This document shows positions 17,819 to 26,445 of a stretch of 64,000 nt of DNA, piece by piece. How positions within the stretch are numbered: the stretch's first letter is position 1; every line of letters begins with the position of its first letter. A model generated the notes under the pieces. The model was not told the origin of the DNA. It searched no databases and saw only the letters and a list, made by a program, of their open reading frames with translations. The stretch spans positions 186,001-250,000 of the forward strand of contig CAVPMY010000009.1 of NCBI GenBank assembly GCA_963706685.1. The letters are read 5' to 3'. The DNA comes from CADEEN01 sp963706685 (GTDB taxonomy: Bacteria > Pseudomonadota > Gammaproteobacteria > Burkholderiales > Burkholderiaceae_C). Position numbers and translations under genes: made by a program.

Positions 17819-18106
17819 AGATCTTCAATGCCTCCATGCGGCGCGGCCTGGCCTGGGGCTTCGCGGCCGCGGCATCGCCCTGCCCTGGCTGATCGGCCAA
17901 TGGGTGAAGACCGCGCTGCAGCCGGGCATCGCCGATGGTGCCGCCAGCGCCAGCCTGCTGGTCGACTACGTGGTCATCGGCGCCATCGTCTTCGACCTGT
18001 CGATGTGGGTCGTCGCCGTGTTCGCCTGCTGGATCGTCAGCGTGATGAAGGGCCCGCACGCTTCGCCGACGCATTCCCCGTCGACGAGCCGAGGTGCAGC
18101 CGATGA
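17815..18106 (+). CDS. Small membrane protein of unknown function in the mo-cofactor operon (frameshifted)
   Basis: Starts MKIFNASMRRGLAWGF at ATG 17815, overlapping the moaA stop, and ends ADAFPVDEPRCSR with a TGA overlapping the mobA ATG. Two hydrophobic segments are seen: LPWLIGQWV and a longer one, VDYVVIGAIVFDLSMWVVAV, continuing into FACWIVSVMKG. Two breaks (~17870 and ~18050), each needing removal of two bases, restore ~95 residues. I do not recognise the family; position between moaA and mobA with couplings at both ends is the only clue to its role. Confidence 0.6.
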
Positions 18107-18714
18107 TCGCTGCGCACGACATCACCGGCGTGATCCTGGCCGGCGGCCGCGGCAGCCGCATGGGCGGCGTCGACAAGGGCCTGCAGAACCACCGCGGCAT
18201 GCCGCTGGCGATGCACGCGCTGCTGCGCCTGCAGCCGCAGGTCGGCGCCGGTGATGATCAATGCCAACCGCAACCTCGGCGCCTATGAAGTCGCTTCGGC
18301 GTGCCGGTCTGGCCCGATCCGGTCGGGCGACTTCGCCGGGCCGCTGGCCGGCTTCCTGGTCGGGCCTCGAGCAGTGCGAGACGCCGCTAGCTGGTGACCG
18401 TGCCCTGCGACACGCCGAACTTTCCGCTCGACCTGGTGGCGCGGCTGGCCGACCGCGCTCGATGCGCAGCATGCCGACATCGTCTATGCCGTGACACGCT
18501 CGAAGCCGACGGCCGCGAGCAGCGCACATCCGGTGTTCTGCCTGATGAAGAGCGCGCTGATCGGAGAGCCTGGTCGCTTTCCTGCACGGCGGCGGCCGCA
18601 AGATCGACCGCTGGTTCGCGCAGCACAGGCGGTCGGCGTGCACTTCGACGACGCGCAGCGCCTTCTTCAACGCCAACACCGCGCGCCGAACTGGCGCAGC
18701 TGCAGAAGACATGA
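18103..18714 (+). pseudogene. mobA: Molybdenum cofactor guanylyltransferase MobA (multiple frameshifts)
   Basis: MobA attaches GMP to molybdopterin to make the guanine dinucleotide cofactor. From ATG 18103: MIAAHDITGVILAGGRGSRM holds the nucleotidyltransferase signature LAGGxxxRMGGxDK. Further matching pieces in other frames are MINANRNLGAYE, VPVWPD, GDFAGPLAGFL, TVPCDTPNFPLDL and HPVFCLMKSAL, ending ELAQLQKT. Breaks come about every 60 bp and, where checked, each is one extra base (for example in the GCCGGTGATGATC stretch near 18250). Its stop overlaps the next gene's ATG. Cofactor chemistry would be lost only if these indels are real. Confidence 0.8.
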
Positions 18715-19240
18715 CTGCCGTGCCCGGCTCTTGTCGTGCGCGCACTGCAGACAAGCCGACCTCGACGCCTACAAAGCCCTGCGCGACCACGCGCTGGCTC
18801 ACCACGAAGCGGCCTTCAACTCCGACGCCGTGACCGAAGCCAAGCGCAGCGCGGCGAGCTACTGCGCAGCCGCCTCGGCGACGAAGTCAACAATGGCTTT
18901 GCGCTCGGCGCCTTTCGGGGCGACGCGCTCGTCGGCGCGGTCACGCTGCGAGCGGATCCGCGCGTCAAGGTGCGACACATCGGCCACGTGGTCGGCACGA
19001 TGGTGCACACGAGCGAGATCGGCCGCGGCGTCGGCCGCGCATTGATGGACGCGCTGATCGAACGGGCCGCTGCCGACGCCGGAATTGCAGCAGCTCACGC
19101 TGACCGTGACCGCCGGCAACGCGGCTGCCGAGCGCCTGTACGCTCGCGTCGGCTTCGTCGTCTTCGGCACGCAGCCGCGCGCGATGCGCGTCGGCGAGCG
19201 CTACTTCGACAAACACCACATGGTCTTGAACCTGCGATGA
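18711..19240 (+). pseudogene. GNAT-family N-acetyltransferase (frameshifted)
   Basis: Lies between mobA and moeA with ATGA overlaps at both ends. Pieces: RQADLDAYKALRDHALAHHE, then LGDEVNNGFALGAF, LVGAVTLRADPRVKVRHIGH, the acetyl-CoA loop SEIGRGVGRALMDALIERAA (Q/RxxGxG/A motif), LTLTVTAGNAAAERLYARVG and the C-terminal HHMVLNLR. This order is the standard GNAT fold. At least three frame changes occur (near 18730, 18860 and 19085). The substrate is unknown; a link to molybdoenzyme maturation is suggested only by position. Confidence 0.75.
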
Positions 19241-20536
19241 CGACGACCCAGACCCTCGAACAGATCGCCTCCTGCGTCGCCGGCTACGACCCGAAGGCGC
19301 TGCCGGTGGCGCAGGCGCAGGAGTTCATCGCTCGCCTGGTGCCGCGCGTCAGCGCGATCGAAAGCCTCGCCCTGCGCTCGCTGCCTCGGCCGCGTGCTGG
19401 CGCGCGACATCGTGTCGCCAATTCGACGTGCCGTCGCACGACAACTCGGCGATGGACGGCTTCGCGCTGCGCGGCGCCGACCTCGACGGCCGATGCCGAC
19501 ACGCGTGCTGCGCATCGCCGGCACGGGCTTGGCCGGCCAGTCGTTCACCGCCACCGTGCCCGCCGGCCACTGCGTGCGCATCATGACCGGCGCGGTGATG
19601 CCCGCCGGGCTCGACACCGTGGTGCCGCAGGAGTTCACGCAGAGCGATGGCGAGCAGCGGTGCGCATCCCTGCCGGCGTCGTGCGCAGCGGCGACAACCG
19701 GCGCCTGAAGGGCGAAGACCTCGCTCGCGGCGCGTCGGCGCTTGCGCGCCGGCCGCCTGCTGCGCCCGGCCGACCTCGGCCTGCTGGCCTCGCTCGGCCA
19801 GGCCGAGGTGCCGGTGTTTCGCCAACTGCGCGTCGCCTTCTTCTCCACCGGCGACGAGCTGCGCTCGATCGGCGAGCCGCTGCGACGCCGGCTGCGTCTA
19901 CGACAGCAACCGCTACACGATCTGGGGCATGCTGCAGCGCCTGGGCTGCGAGGTGATCGACCTCGGCGTCGTGCGCGACGACCCGAGCCGCGTTGCGCGC
20001 CGCGTTCAGCGAAGCGGCGGCGAGCGCCGACGCCGTCATCACCTCGGGCGGCGTCTCCGTCGGCGAGGCCGACCACACGAAGAAGATCATGGCCGAGCTC
20101 GGTGACGTGCTGTTCTGGCGCATCGCGATGCGCCCGGGCCGGCCGATGGCCATCGGCCGCATCACGACCCGGGGACACGAGGCCATCCTGTTCGGCCTGC
20201 CCGGCAATCCGGTGGCGGTGATGGTGACGTTCTACGCCTTCGTGCGCGACGCGCTGCTGTGCGATGAGCGGCGCCAGCGACGAGCCGCATGCCGCTGCTG
20301 CGCGCCGCCTGCAGCACGGCCGCTGCGCAAGAAGCCCGGCCGCACCGAGTACCAGCGCGGCATCGTCAGCCGCGACGCCGACGGCCGCTGGCAGGTAGCG
20401 ATCACCGGCGCCCAGGGCTCCGGCATCCTGTCGTCGCATGAGCGCGGCCAACGGCATGGTGGTGCTGCACCACGAGCAGGGCAACGTCGACGCCGGCGAT
20501 GAGGTCGATGTGATCCCGTTCGACGGGCTGGTGTAG
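19237..20536 (+). pseudogene. moeA: Second MoeA homologue (multiple frameshifts)
   Basis: Starts MTTTQTLEQIASCVAGYDPK at ATG 19237, which overlaps the GNAT stop. Conserved MoeA blocks follow in shifting frames: the NSAMDGFALRGADL region near 19445, IMTGAVMPAGLDTVVPQEF, FFSTGDELRSIGEPL, the YDSNRYTIWGMLQRLGCEV block, ITSGGVSVGEADH and LFGLPGNPVAVMVTF. It ends DAGDEVDVIPFDGLV, stop 20534-20536. It differs clearly from the intact moeA at 1.7-2.9 kb, so it is a divergent paralogue and not a duplicate. Breaks occur throughout, again one base at a time. Confidence 0.85.
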
Positions 20537-20541
20537 CCGGC

Positions 20542-20904
20542 ATGCAGGCGCCGGCCACCAGCTTCATGCCGACATTCGCCCAAGCCTGGTGGCTGCTGTC
20601 GGCCGCCATCGTCTTCGAAATCGGCGGCACCGTCTGCATGCGGCTGTCCGACGGCTTCACGCGCCTCACGCCCTCGATGCTGATCTTCGTCTTCTACGCC
20701 GTCTCGTTCGCGCTCAACACCTTCGTCATCCGCACGCTCGGCCTGTCGGTCGTCTATGCCGTCTGGTCCGGCGTCGGCACCGTCGCCACCGCGGCCATCG
20801 GCATCTGGTACTTCAAGGAACCGGCCACGGCGTTGAAGCTGGCGAGCATCGGCCTGATCGTCATCGGTGTGTTTGGGGTGCATGCAGCGTCGCGGTCGGG
20901 GTGA
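20542..20904 (+). CDS. Small multidrug resistance (SMR) family transporter
   Basis: Up to 120 residues from ATG 20542; ATG 20566 (MPTFAQAWWLL) is an equally likely start. Four membrane helices of the EmrE/SugE fold are visible, with the essential Glu in the first helix (AAIVFEIGGTVCMRLSDGF) and the signature GLSVVYAVWSGVGTVATAAIG in the third. These dimers export cationic drugs or guanidinium with proton antiport. It lies 5 bp after the moeA homologue and has an intact frame, so it marks where the densely frameshifted stretch ends. Confidence 0.9.
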   Translation: MQAPATSFMPTFAQAWWLLSAAIVFEIGGTVCMRLSDGFTRLTPSMLIFVFYAVSFALNTFVIRTLGLSVVYAVWSGVGTVATAAIGIWYFKEPATALKLASIGLIVIGVFGVHAASRSG

Positions 20905-21114
20905 GGGACGCTGCAATCCGCGAATGGCGCGTCCGGGAATATCCACCGTCGACTTGGCCCGGAGTGATCCCTCCCAGTCGTCACCCCAAAAGCGGTTATC
21001 TGACAGGCTGAGAATTGGGTGGAGTAGTCAAGCTCCGAACGCGCAGCTACGATCGACGGCAGTATCCGTAGACCCCCGTGTTACCTGAACGGGGTTCGCA
21101 AACTCACAAGGATC

Positions 21115-21837
21115 ATGAACCGCGATCAGATCCTCGACCAAATACGCGCTCTGGCTGCAACCAATGATGGCCAGCCAGTTGGTGAGCGCACGTTCCAAAA
21201 AGCGACTGGGATCGCGCGGAGTCAGCTCTGGCAAGCGGGATTCGCCAAATACAACGAGGCAGTAGCAGCTGCTGGGTTTCTTCCAAACACTCCCAATGGG
21301 CCACTTGAGACTTCCACGATGCTCAGGAAGCTCGCTGCGTTAACCTTAGAGCTCGGCCGTTTCCCGACAAAGGGCCATATCAAAGTCGCCCGCGCTCAAA
21401 ATCCGGCGTTCCCTAGCTATGAGGCATTCCTCCGTCTTTCCGGAGGCGCGTTCAAGCACCTTCCCGAAGTGCTCCTTGGGTATTGTCGAGCAAGCGGGCA
21501 GCACGACGTGCTGCCGCACATTTCATCCCTCGTGGCAGTCGAGCCGGCGGAGATCGATGCCAAGCCAAAGTCTGCTCGCGTTATTGGGTACGTGTACCTG
21601 GTCAAGCACGATCGGCACTTCAAGATCGGGCGTTCCAATGACGTAACTCGCCGACGTCGAGAGATTGCGTTGCTTCTACCAAATGAGCTTGAACACGTGC
21701 ATGTCATTGAGACTGATGACCCAGAAGGTATTGAACAGTACTGGCACCGTCGTTTTGAATCACGTCGAACTCGCGGCGAGTGGTTTGATCTGAAGCCAGA
21801 AGATGTCGCCGCTTTCCGGAGACGACGGTATCAATAA
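21115..21837 (+). CDS. GIY-YIG (T5orf172/MUG113-type) domain protein
   Basis: 240 residues from ATG 21115. The C-terminal ~90 residues carry a GIY-YIG nuclease fold: GYVYLVKHDRHFKIGRSNDV, then a basic RRRREIA, with the later Glu/Trp block QYWHRRFESRRTRGEWFDL. This is the T5orf172/MUG113 branch found in phage-derived and mobile proteins. The N-terminal ~110 residues contain two spaced units (TFQKATGIARSQLWQAGF and RFPTKGHIKVARAQNPAFPS) resembling the repeat helices that accompany homing endonucleases. GC is visibly lower than in the neighbours. It sits beside an IS element and a broken toxin-antitoxin pair, so it is probably acquired. Confidence 0.8.
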   Translation: MNRDQILDQIRALAATNDGQPVGERTFQKATGIARSQLWQAGFAKYNEAVAAAGFLPNTPNGPLETSTMLRKLAALTLELGRFPTKGHIKVARAQNPAFPSYEAFLRLSGGAFKHLPEVLLGYCRASGQHDVLPHISSLVAVEPAEIDAKPKSARVIGYVYLVKHDRHFKIGRSNDVTRRRREIALLLPNELEHVHVIETDDPEGIEQYWHRRFESRRTRGEWFDLKPEDVAAFRRRRYQ

Positions 21838-22015
21838 TGGCAGTACGAGGATCGCCCACTTGCGGACACCTCGCTACAGCGAGACCAGTTCAACAATCCA
21901 GTTCGCACCTTCGCCCTTACCGGGGAGCCAATCCGGGCTCGAATTGAATCATCCGTTTGATCACTGGCGCACGCACCGACCAGCAATCAGCCTTGCGCCC
22001 GAGTTCGCACTCACC

Positions 22016-22203
22016 CGTCCTCCGCCGTCAGCCGCTTGCGCCGCGCCCGCTCCGGGAACAGCTTCACCCACAAGCCGACCACGGCCAGCGTGCCGATGCC
22101 GCCCAGCAGCACCGAGCCCACCGCGCCGAGCCAGGCTGCCGTCACCCCCGACTCGAATTCGCCGAGCTGGTTGCTGGCGCCGATGAAGATCGAGTTCACC
22201 GCC
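22016..22203 (-). pseudogene. Duplicated 3' end of the MFS transporter gene
   Basis: This 188-bp stretch matches 24512-24699, the last ~60 codons of the MFS gene, in the same orientation with no indels and 5 mismatches by eye (183/188). It encodes NSIFIGASNQLGEFESGV to RRKRLTAEDG. It lacks any upstream part of the gene. Its right edge abuts the left end of the IS element, so it looks like a fragment left by an IS-linked rearrangement. It is far too long to be a target-site duplication. Confidence 0.85.
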
Positions 22204-22266
22204 CCCCCCGTGCCAATATGACCTGCTGCACCTACCCCTGAGAGATTAGTGAGCAACGAGGTAGGT

Positions 22267-22790
22267 ATGACGATCAACCATCAACCCAAGGCCGTCGATG
22301 CACGCAGCGAAGAGTTTGCCGATTCGAGGCGCATCGCAAGGAGCCCGTAGGGCGACTGAAGATGCGCCCGAATCGGCGGCGCCGGCCGCTGCAGCCCGGC
22401 ACCGACATCCGAGGTCGTGCCGCACGCCCGGCGCCGGCACTTCTCCAACGCCGACAAGCGCCGCATTCTGGAGGCGGCCGACCGCTGCACCAAGCCCGGC
22501 GAGATCGGCGCGCTGATGCGCCGCGAGGGCGTGTACTCATCGTCCCTGAGCACCTGGCGGCGCCAGCGCGAGGCAGCCGAGCTGGCCGCACTGGCGCCGC
22601 AAAAGCGCGGCCCCAAGGTCGACCGCCAACCGCGCCGAGACGCTGCACATCGCGCAGCTCACGCGCGAGAACGAGCGACTGCAAGAGCCAGCTCGACAAG
22701 GCCAAGCTGGTGATCGAGGTCCAAAAAAAAGTTGCCGCGCTGTTGGGCCAGTCCGATCGACGACAACGGCGAGCACGTCGTGATGGCCGG
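22267..22790 (+). pseudogene. IS3-family transposase OrfA (frameshifted)
   Basis: Starts ATG 22267 (MTINHQPKAVDARSEEF) after a GAGG-like ribosome site. The helix-turn-helix follows in another frame: RRHFSNADKRRILEAADRC, TKPGEIGALMRREGVYSSSL, STWRRQREAAELAALAPQKR, then the coiled-coil AETLHIAQLTRENERLQSQL and KLVIEVQKKVAALLG. Each of the three breaks I checked (near 22630, 22690 and 22755) is cured by deleting one base. Confidence 0.78.
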
Positions 22791-23832
22791 CGTGCACGAA
22801 CTCACCCCGGCGCTGGCGCCGGCGCGGCGTGCCGGGCCATGGGCCTGTGGCGCGGCGCGCCCGCCGCGGCACCAGGCGCGCGCGCACCGCGCAGCGCTGG
22901 TGGGGCCGCGTGCACCGCGCGCGGCACGCCCACGCCCGCCGCTGGCCTTGGACGCGCAGGAGACGCCAGGTGCTGCTCGACACGCTCAACAGCGAGCGCT
23001 TCGTCGACACCGCGCCGGCGGCGGTGCACGCCACGCTGCTCGACGAGGGCCGCTACCTCGGCTCGGTGCGCACCATGTACCGGCTGCTGGCGGCCAGCGG
23101 CGGCTGCCGCGAGCGGCGCAACCAGCTCGCCCACCCGGCCTACACCAAGCCCGAGCTGCTGGCGCTCGCGCCCAACCAGGTCTGGTCGTGGGACATCACC
23201 AAGCTCAAGGGGCCGGCCAAGTGGACCTGCTTTCACCTGTACGTCATCCTGGACATCTTCAGCCGCTACGTCGTGGGCTGGCTGATCGCCGAGCGCGAGA
23301 GCGCCGAGCTGGCCGAGCAACTCATCGCTGACACCGTGGCCCGGCACGACGTCGAGCCCGGCAGCTCACGCTGCATGCCGACCGCGGCACCAGCATGCGC
23401 TCCAAGCCGGTGGCCGCGTTGCTGGTCGATCTGGACATCGCCAAGAGCCACAGCCGGCCGCACGTCTCGGACGACAACCCGTACTCGGAGTCGCAGTTCA
23501 AGACGATGAAGTACCGGCCCGGACTTCCCGGCGCGCTTCGGCTGCATCGAGGACGCACGCGCCCACTGCCAGGCGTTCTTCGCCTGGTACAACACCAGCA
23601 CCGGCACTCGGGCATCGGCTACATGACGCCGCACAGCGTCCACTACGGTCACGCGCAGGCCCTGCGCGGCGACCCGACAGGCCACCCTCGATGCCGCATT
23701 CCTGGCCACGCCCCAACCGCTTCAAAGGCCGTCGTCCAGCAACCGCATCGCGCTGCCAACCGCCGCGTGGATCAACCCGCCACCATCAGGAGACCGACCA
23801 ACCTGCACAATCACCACAGCCCTGCACAGTAA
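22790..23832 (+). pseudogene. IS3-family transposase OrfB, DDE integrase core (frameshifted)
   Basis: Retroviral-type integrase core with the three catalytic acidic residues readable: D in QVWSWDITKLKGPAKWTC, D in the LHADRGTSM region (~23375) and E in NPYSESQFKTMKYRP, spaced as D-D-35-E. YVVGWLIAERESAELAEQLI and GIGYMTPHSVHYG are strongly conserved in this IS3 subgroup. The N-terminal part up to ~22970 is badly shifted; the core from 22975 to 23345 is one clean frame. The end is uncertain, about 23832. Confidence 0.8.
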
Positions 23833-24043
23833 ATTCATGACGCCAGGTGCCGCAAAGTCATTGACACGCTCCGGCCGAGACGCGGCTGCGCATGGCTGGG
23901 CGCCATTGCGTTCGCGTTGACATCGACGAACGAGCCACCACGCCTGGATCGGCAGGCTGCGCAGGTGGGTGTCGCTGCGAATGGGCCTCGCAGCGACCGC
24001 CTGAGCGACAATCCGGTGCAGACACTACTGTTGGAGGGTTGCG

Positions 24044-24249
24044 ATGGAACTCACTGCTGTCCTCACCCCCGCCGAAGAAGGCGGCTACGTCGCGCTGAAT
24101 CCGGAGACTGGCACCACTACGCAGGGTGAAACAGTGGAAGAAGCCGTGACCAACCTGCAAGAGGCCACTGCGCTTTACTTGAGCGAGTTCCCTCTCGCCA
24201 GTCGGGGCCACCCTGTGGTAACTACCTTCTCTTGCCGGCCCATGCCTAA
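24044..24249 (+). CDS. hicB: HicB-family antitoxin (3' end frameshifted)
   Basis: ATG 24044 with GGAGG ~8 bp upstream. MELTAVLTPAEEGGYVALNP then GTTTQGETVEEAVTNLQEAT form the partial RNase-H-like HicB fold; the end LYLSEFPLASRGHPVVTTF is typical of short HicB proteins. As written, the frame has no stop and reads into hicA. In the frame of CTTGCCGGCCCATGCCTAA the usual short tail and a stop at 24247-24249 appear, overlapping the hicA ATG at 24242, which is the normal HicBA arrangement. Restoring it needs one added or two removed bases near 24230. Order hicB-hicA is the reverse of the E. coli locus but common. Confidence 0.82.
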
Positions 24250-24387
24250 ACTTCCGCGAGTCTCTGGCGCCGAGGCGCTGAAGGCATTGCAGAAGCTCCA
24301 ATGCACGCCGAGCTCAAGGTCGGCACCCTGGCGGGTCTCCTGCGCCAAGCCGACTTCTCGCACGCAGACCTCGTCGCCGCGCTGTAA
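24242..24387 (+). pseudogene. hicA: HicA toxin remnant with catalytic core deleted
   Basis: The N-terminus MPKLPRVSGAEALKALQKL (24242-24298) is a textbook HicA start. It should continue with GF, then the dsRNA-binding segment containing the catalytic His (RQRGSHxxL). Instead, from 24301 the frame ATG-CAC-GCC encodes HAELKVGTLAGLLRQADF and SHADLVAAL, the HicA C-terminus, stop 24385-24387. Some 25-30 codons including the His are missing and the two halves are in different frames. HicA would be an inactive mRNA interferase. Confidence 0.82.
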
Positions 24388-24506
24388 GAGCAATGGTTCG
24401 AGCAGGCGGCGTTGTCAGCGCGCTCTCGTATTCGGTCGCGCTGCTGTAGCGCCCGCTCGAAATCTGCCCATCGACGAACTGCTTCGATCATGGACGGATG
24501 CCGCGC

Positions 24507-25725
24507 TCAATCGTCTTCCGCCGTCAGCCGCTTGCGCCGCGCCAGCTGCGGGAACAGCTTCACCCACAAGCCGACCACGGCCAGCGTGCCGATGCCGCCC
24601 AGCAGCACCGAGCCCACGGCGCCGAGCCAGGCGGCCGTCACCCCCGACTCGAATTCGCCGAGCTGGTTGCTGGCGCCGATGAAGATCGAGTTCACCGCCG
24701 AGACGCGGCCGCGCATGGCGTCGGGCGTGTCGAGCTGGACCAGTGACTGGCGGATGACGACGCTGACCATGTCGGCGGCGCCGGAGATCAGCAGCGCCGC
24801 GAACGAGAGCCACAACGCGGTCGACAGGCCGAAGACGATGATCGACACGCCGTAGAGCGCCACGGCGGCGAACATCGTGGCGCCCGCGCGCTGCACGATC
24901 GGCCAGCGCGAGAGCGCGATCGACATCGCCAGTGCGCCGACCGCCGGTGCGCTGCGCAGCACGCCGACGGCGAACGGTCCCGCGTGCAGGATGTCGCGCG
25001 CGAAGATCGGCAGCAGCGCGGTCGCGCCGCCGAGCAGCACCGCGAACAGGTCGAGCGAGATCGCGCCGAGCACGGTCTTGCGTTGCCAGATGAAGCGAAA
25101 GCCGGCAAAGACCGTCGCCAGCGTCGCCGGTTCGCGGTGGGCCGGCCGTGCGCGGTACGACGAGCGTCAGCAGCAACGCACTGCCGACCATGGACAGCAG
25201 GGCGCTGGTTGCGTAGACGGCGCCGGCCCCCCAGGCGTAGATCAAGCCGCCGAGCGCCGGGCCGACGATGATCGCGCCCTGCAGGCCGGCGGTGCTGAAC
25301 GCCAGCGCACGTGGCAACACGTGGTTGGGCACCAGTTGCGGCACCAGCGCCTGCTGCGCCGGCATCTGGAAGGCGCGCACGGCGCCGAGCACGAGCGACA
25401 GCCCCAGGATCGCCTCGCGGCCGATCCAGCCGGCCAGCGTGCCGGCGAGCAGCGCCAGTGCGACGAGTGACTGCATGGCCACGCACAGCGACAGGATCAC
25501 GTGCCGTGGATGGCGATCGATCAGGTGCCCTGCCGGCAGCACCAGCACCAGCGATGGCACGAACTGCGCCAGGCCCACCCAGCCCAGGTCGAGCGCGCTG
25601 CCGGTCAGGTCGTACATCTGCCAGCCGAGTGCAACCAGCATCATCTGCTGGGCCAGCGTGTGGGCGACCCGGGACGACCAGAAGCGCAGGAACGAGGGAT
25701 ATGCGGCGAGCGCGGCCGGGACCAT
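24507..25725 (-). CDS. MFS transporter, EntS/DUF894-like (one frameshift near 25130)
   Basis: From ATG 25725 (MVPAALAAYPSFLRFWSSRV), one base overlapping the stop of the upstream gene. Twelve-helix exporter: FLRFWSSRVAHTLAQQMMLV and LVLVLPAGHLIDRHPRHVIL hold the first helices and the loop 2-3 motif (GHLIDRHPRR type). Around 25130 the frame changes; deleting one C in CCACCGCGAACC continues into TLATVFAGFRFIWQRKTVLG, giving 405 residues ending RRKRLTAEDD. The family includes siderophore exporters (EntS), but the substrate here is unknown. The last ~60 codons are duplicated 2.5 kb away. Confidence 0.85.
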
Positions 25726-26435
25726 CACGGCTGCGATCTGGCCACCGTCTCTTGACTCGTCAGCTCGACACCGAGGACCTGATACTGCAGGTGAAACAGG
25801 TTCGACGTCAGGTGGCTGACGGCAGGGTCGCCGCCGAACACGTCGGCCAGCATCGGATGGTCGGCGCCGATGTCGTGCTGCTCGGCGCCGAACTCGATCA
25901 GCACCGTCCACGCGGCAGGTTGCAGTTGCACCTGACCCTTCTTCTCGACGGACGGGATGGCGCTGGCATCGACCTTCGTTGCGCACAGGTGGACGCCGAC
26001 CACGCCGTCGACGAGGTCGATCGACTGCAGTCTTTCGACGAGTGAGGCGCGGATCGCCGCGGCGTCCCGCCCGGCGACGTCGAACTTGACCACCCGCAGC
26101 ACCGCGCCGTCGCCGCTCGACCGGCTGAACACGACCTCGGCCAGCGCCCTCGACAGATTGGTGAAGGCGGCAATGGAGGCGACGGTCCACGGTGTCGGCG
26201 CGTTGAGCCGGGCCAGGTACGGGCCGCTGGTCAGGACGTCGCTGTCGAGCGTTTCGTACAGCGTGAAGAGTTCGGCCGGATGCTGTCGGTCGTGGTACCG
26301 GCGCCCGCGCACGAAGCCCGCAATGGCGGCCCGCTCCGGCATGTGTTCGGTGTTGTGCCACTCGTAGAAACCGCGCCGGCCCTCGTCCTTGAGGCCGTGC
26401 CAGATCGCCACCACGCCGCGGCCGTACAAGCTCAT
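25725..26435 (-). CDS. Conserved protein of unknown function, possible two-domain alpha/beta barrel
   Basis: 236 residues from ATG 26435 (MSLYGRGVVAIWHGLKDEGR). I do not recognise a named family with certainty. The first ~110 residues (FYEWHNTEHMPERAAIAGFV, YLARLNAPTPW) resemble ferredoxin-like dimeric alpha/beta-barrel proteins such as EthD or antibiotic monooxygenases, and the second half may be a repeat (LIEFGAEQHDIGADHP). It is 10 bp after the flavin oxidoreductase and one base overlaps the MFS gene, so it belongs to the same operon and may act on the same compound. Confidence 0.65.
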   Translation of the reverse strand: MSLYGRGVVAIWHGLKDEGRRGFYEWHNTEHMPERAAIAGFVRGRRYHDRQHPAELFTLYETLDSDVLTSGPYLARLNAPTPWTVASIAAFTNLSRALAEVVFSRSSGDGAVLRVVKFDVAGRDAAAIRASLVERLQSIDLVDGVVGVHLCATKVDASAIPSVEKKGQVQLQPAAWTVLIEFGAEQHDIGADHPMLADVFGGDPAVSHLTSNLFHLQYQVLGVELTSQETVARSQP

Positions 26436-26445
26436 GGCGTCCGCC

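Larger units (their letters stand above)
22210..23867 (+). mobile_element. IS3-family insertion sequence (damaged)
   Basis: About 1.66 kb. Imperfect terminal inverted repeats can be read: GTGCCAATATGACCTGCTGC at the left (from 22210) and, on the complement of the right end (to 23867), GTGTCAATGACTTTGCGGC. Inside are an HTH orfA and a DDE orfB on the plus strand, the IS3 layout that normally uses -1 frameshifting. Both orfs have extra single-base shifts, so as written the element cannot make transposase. No matching short target duplication was evident, the left flank being the duplicated MFS fragment. Confidence 0.8.

Noticed and set aside
22016..22203. Target-site duplication of the IS
   Set aside because: 188 bp with 5 mismatches is far longer than IS3 duplications of 3-5 bp.
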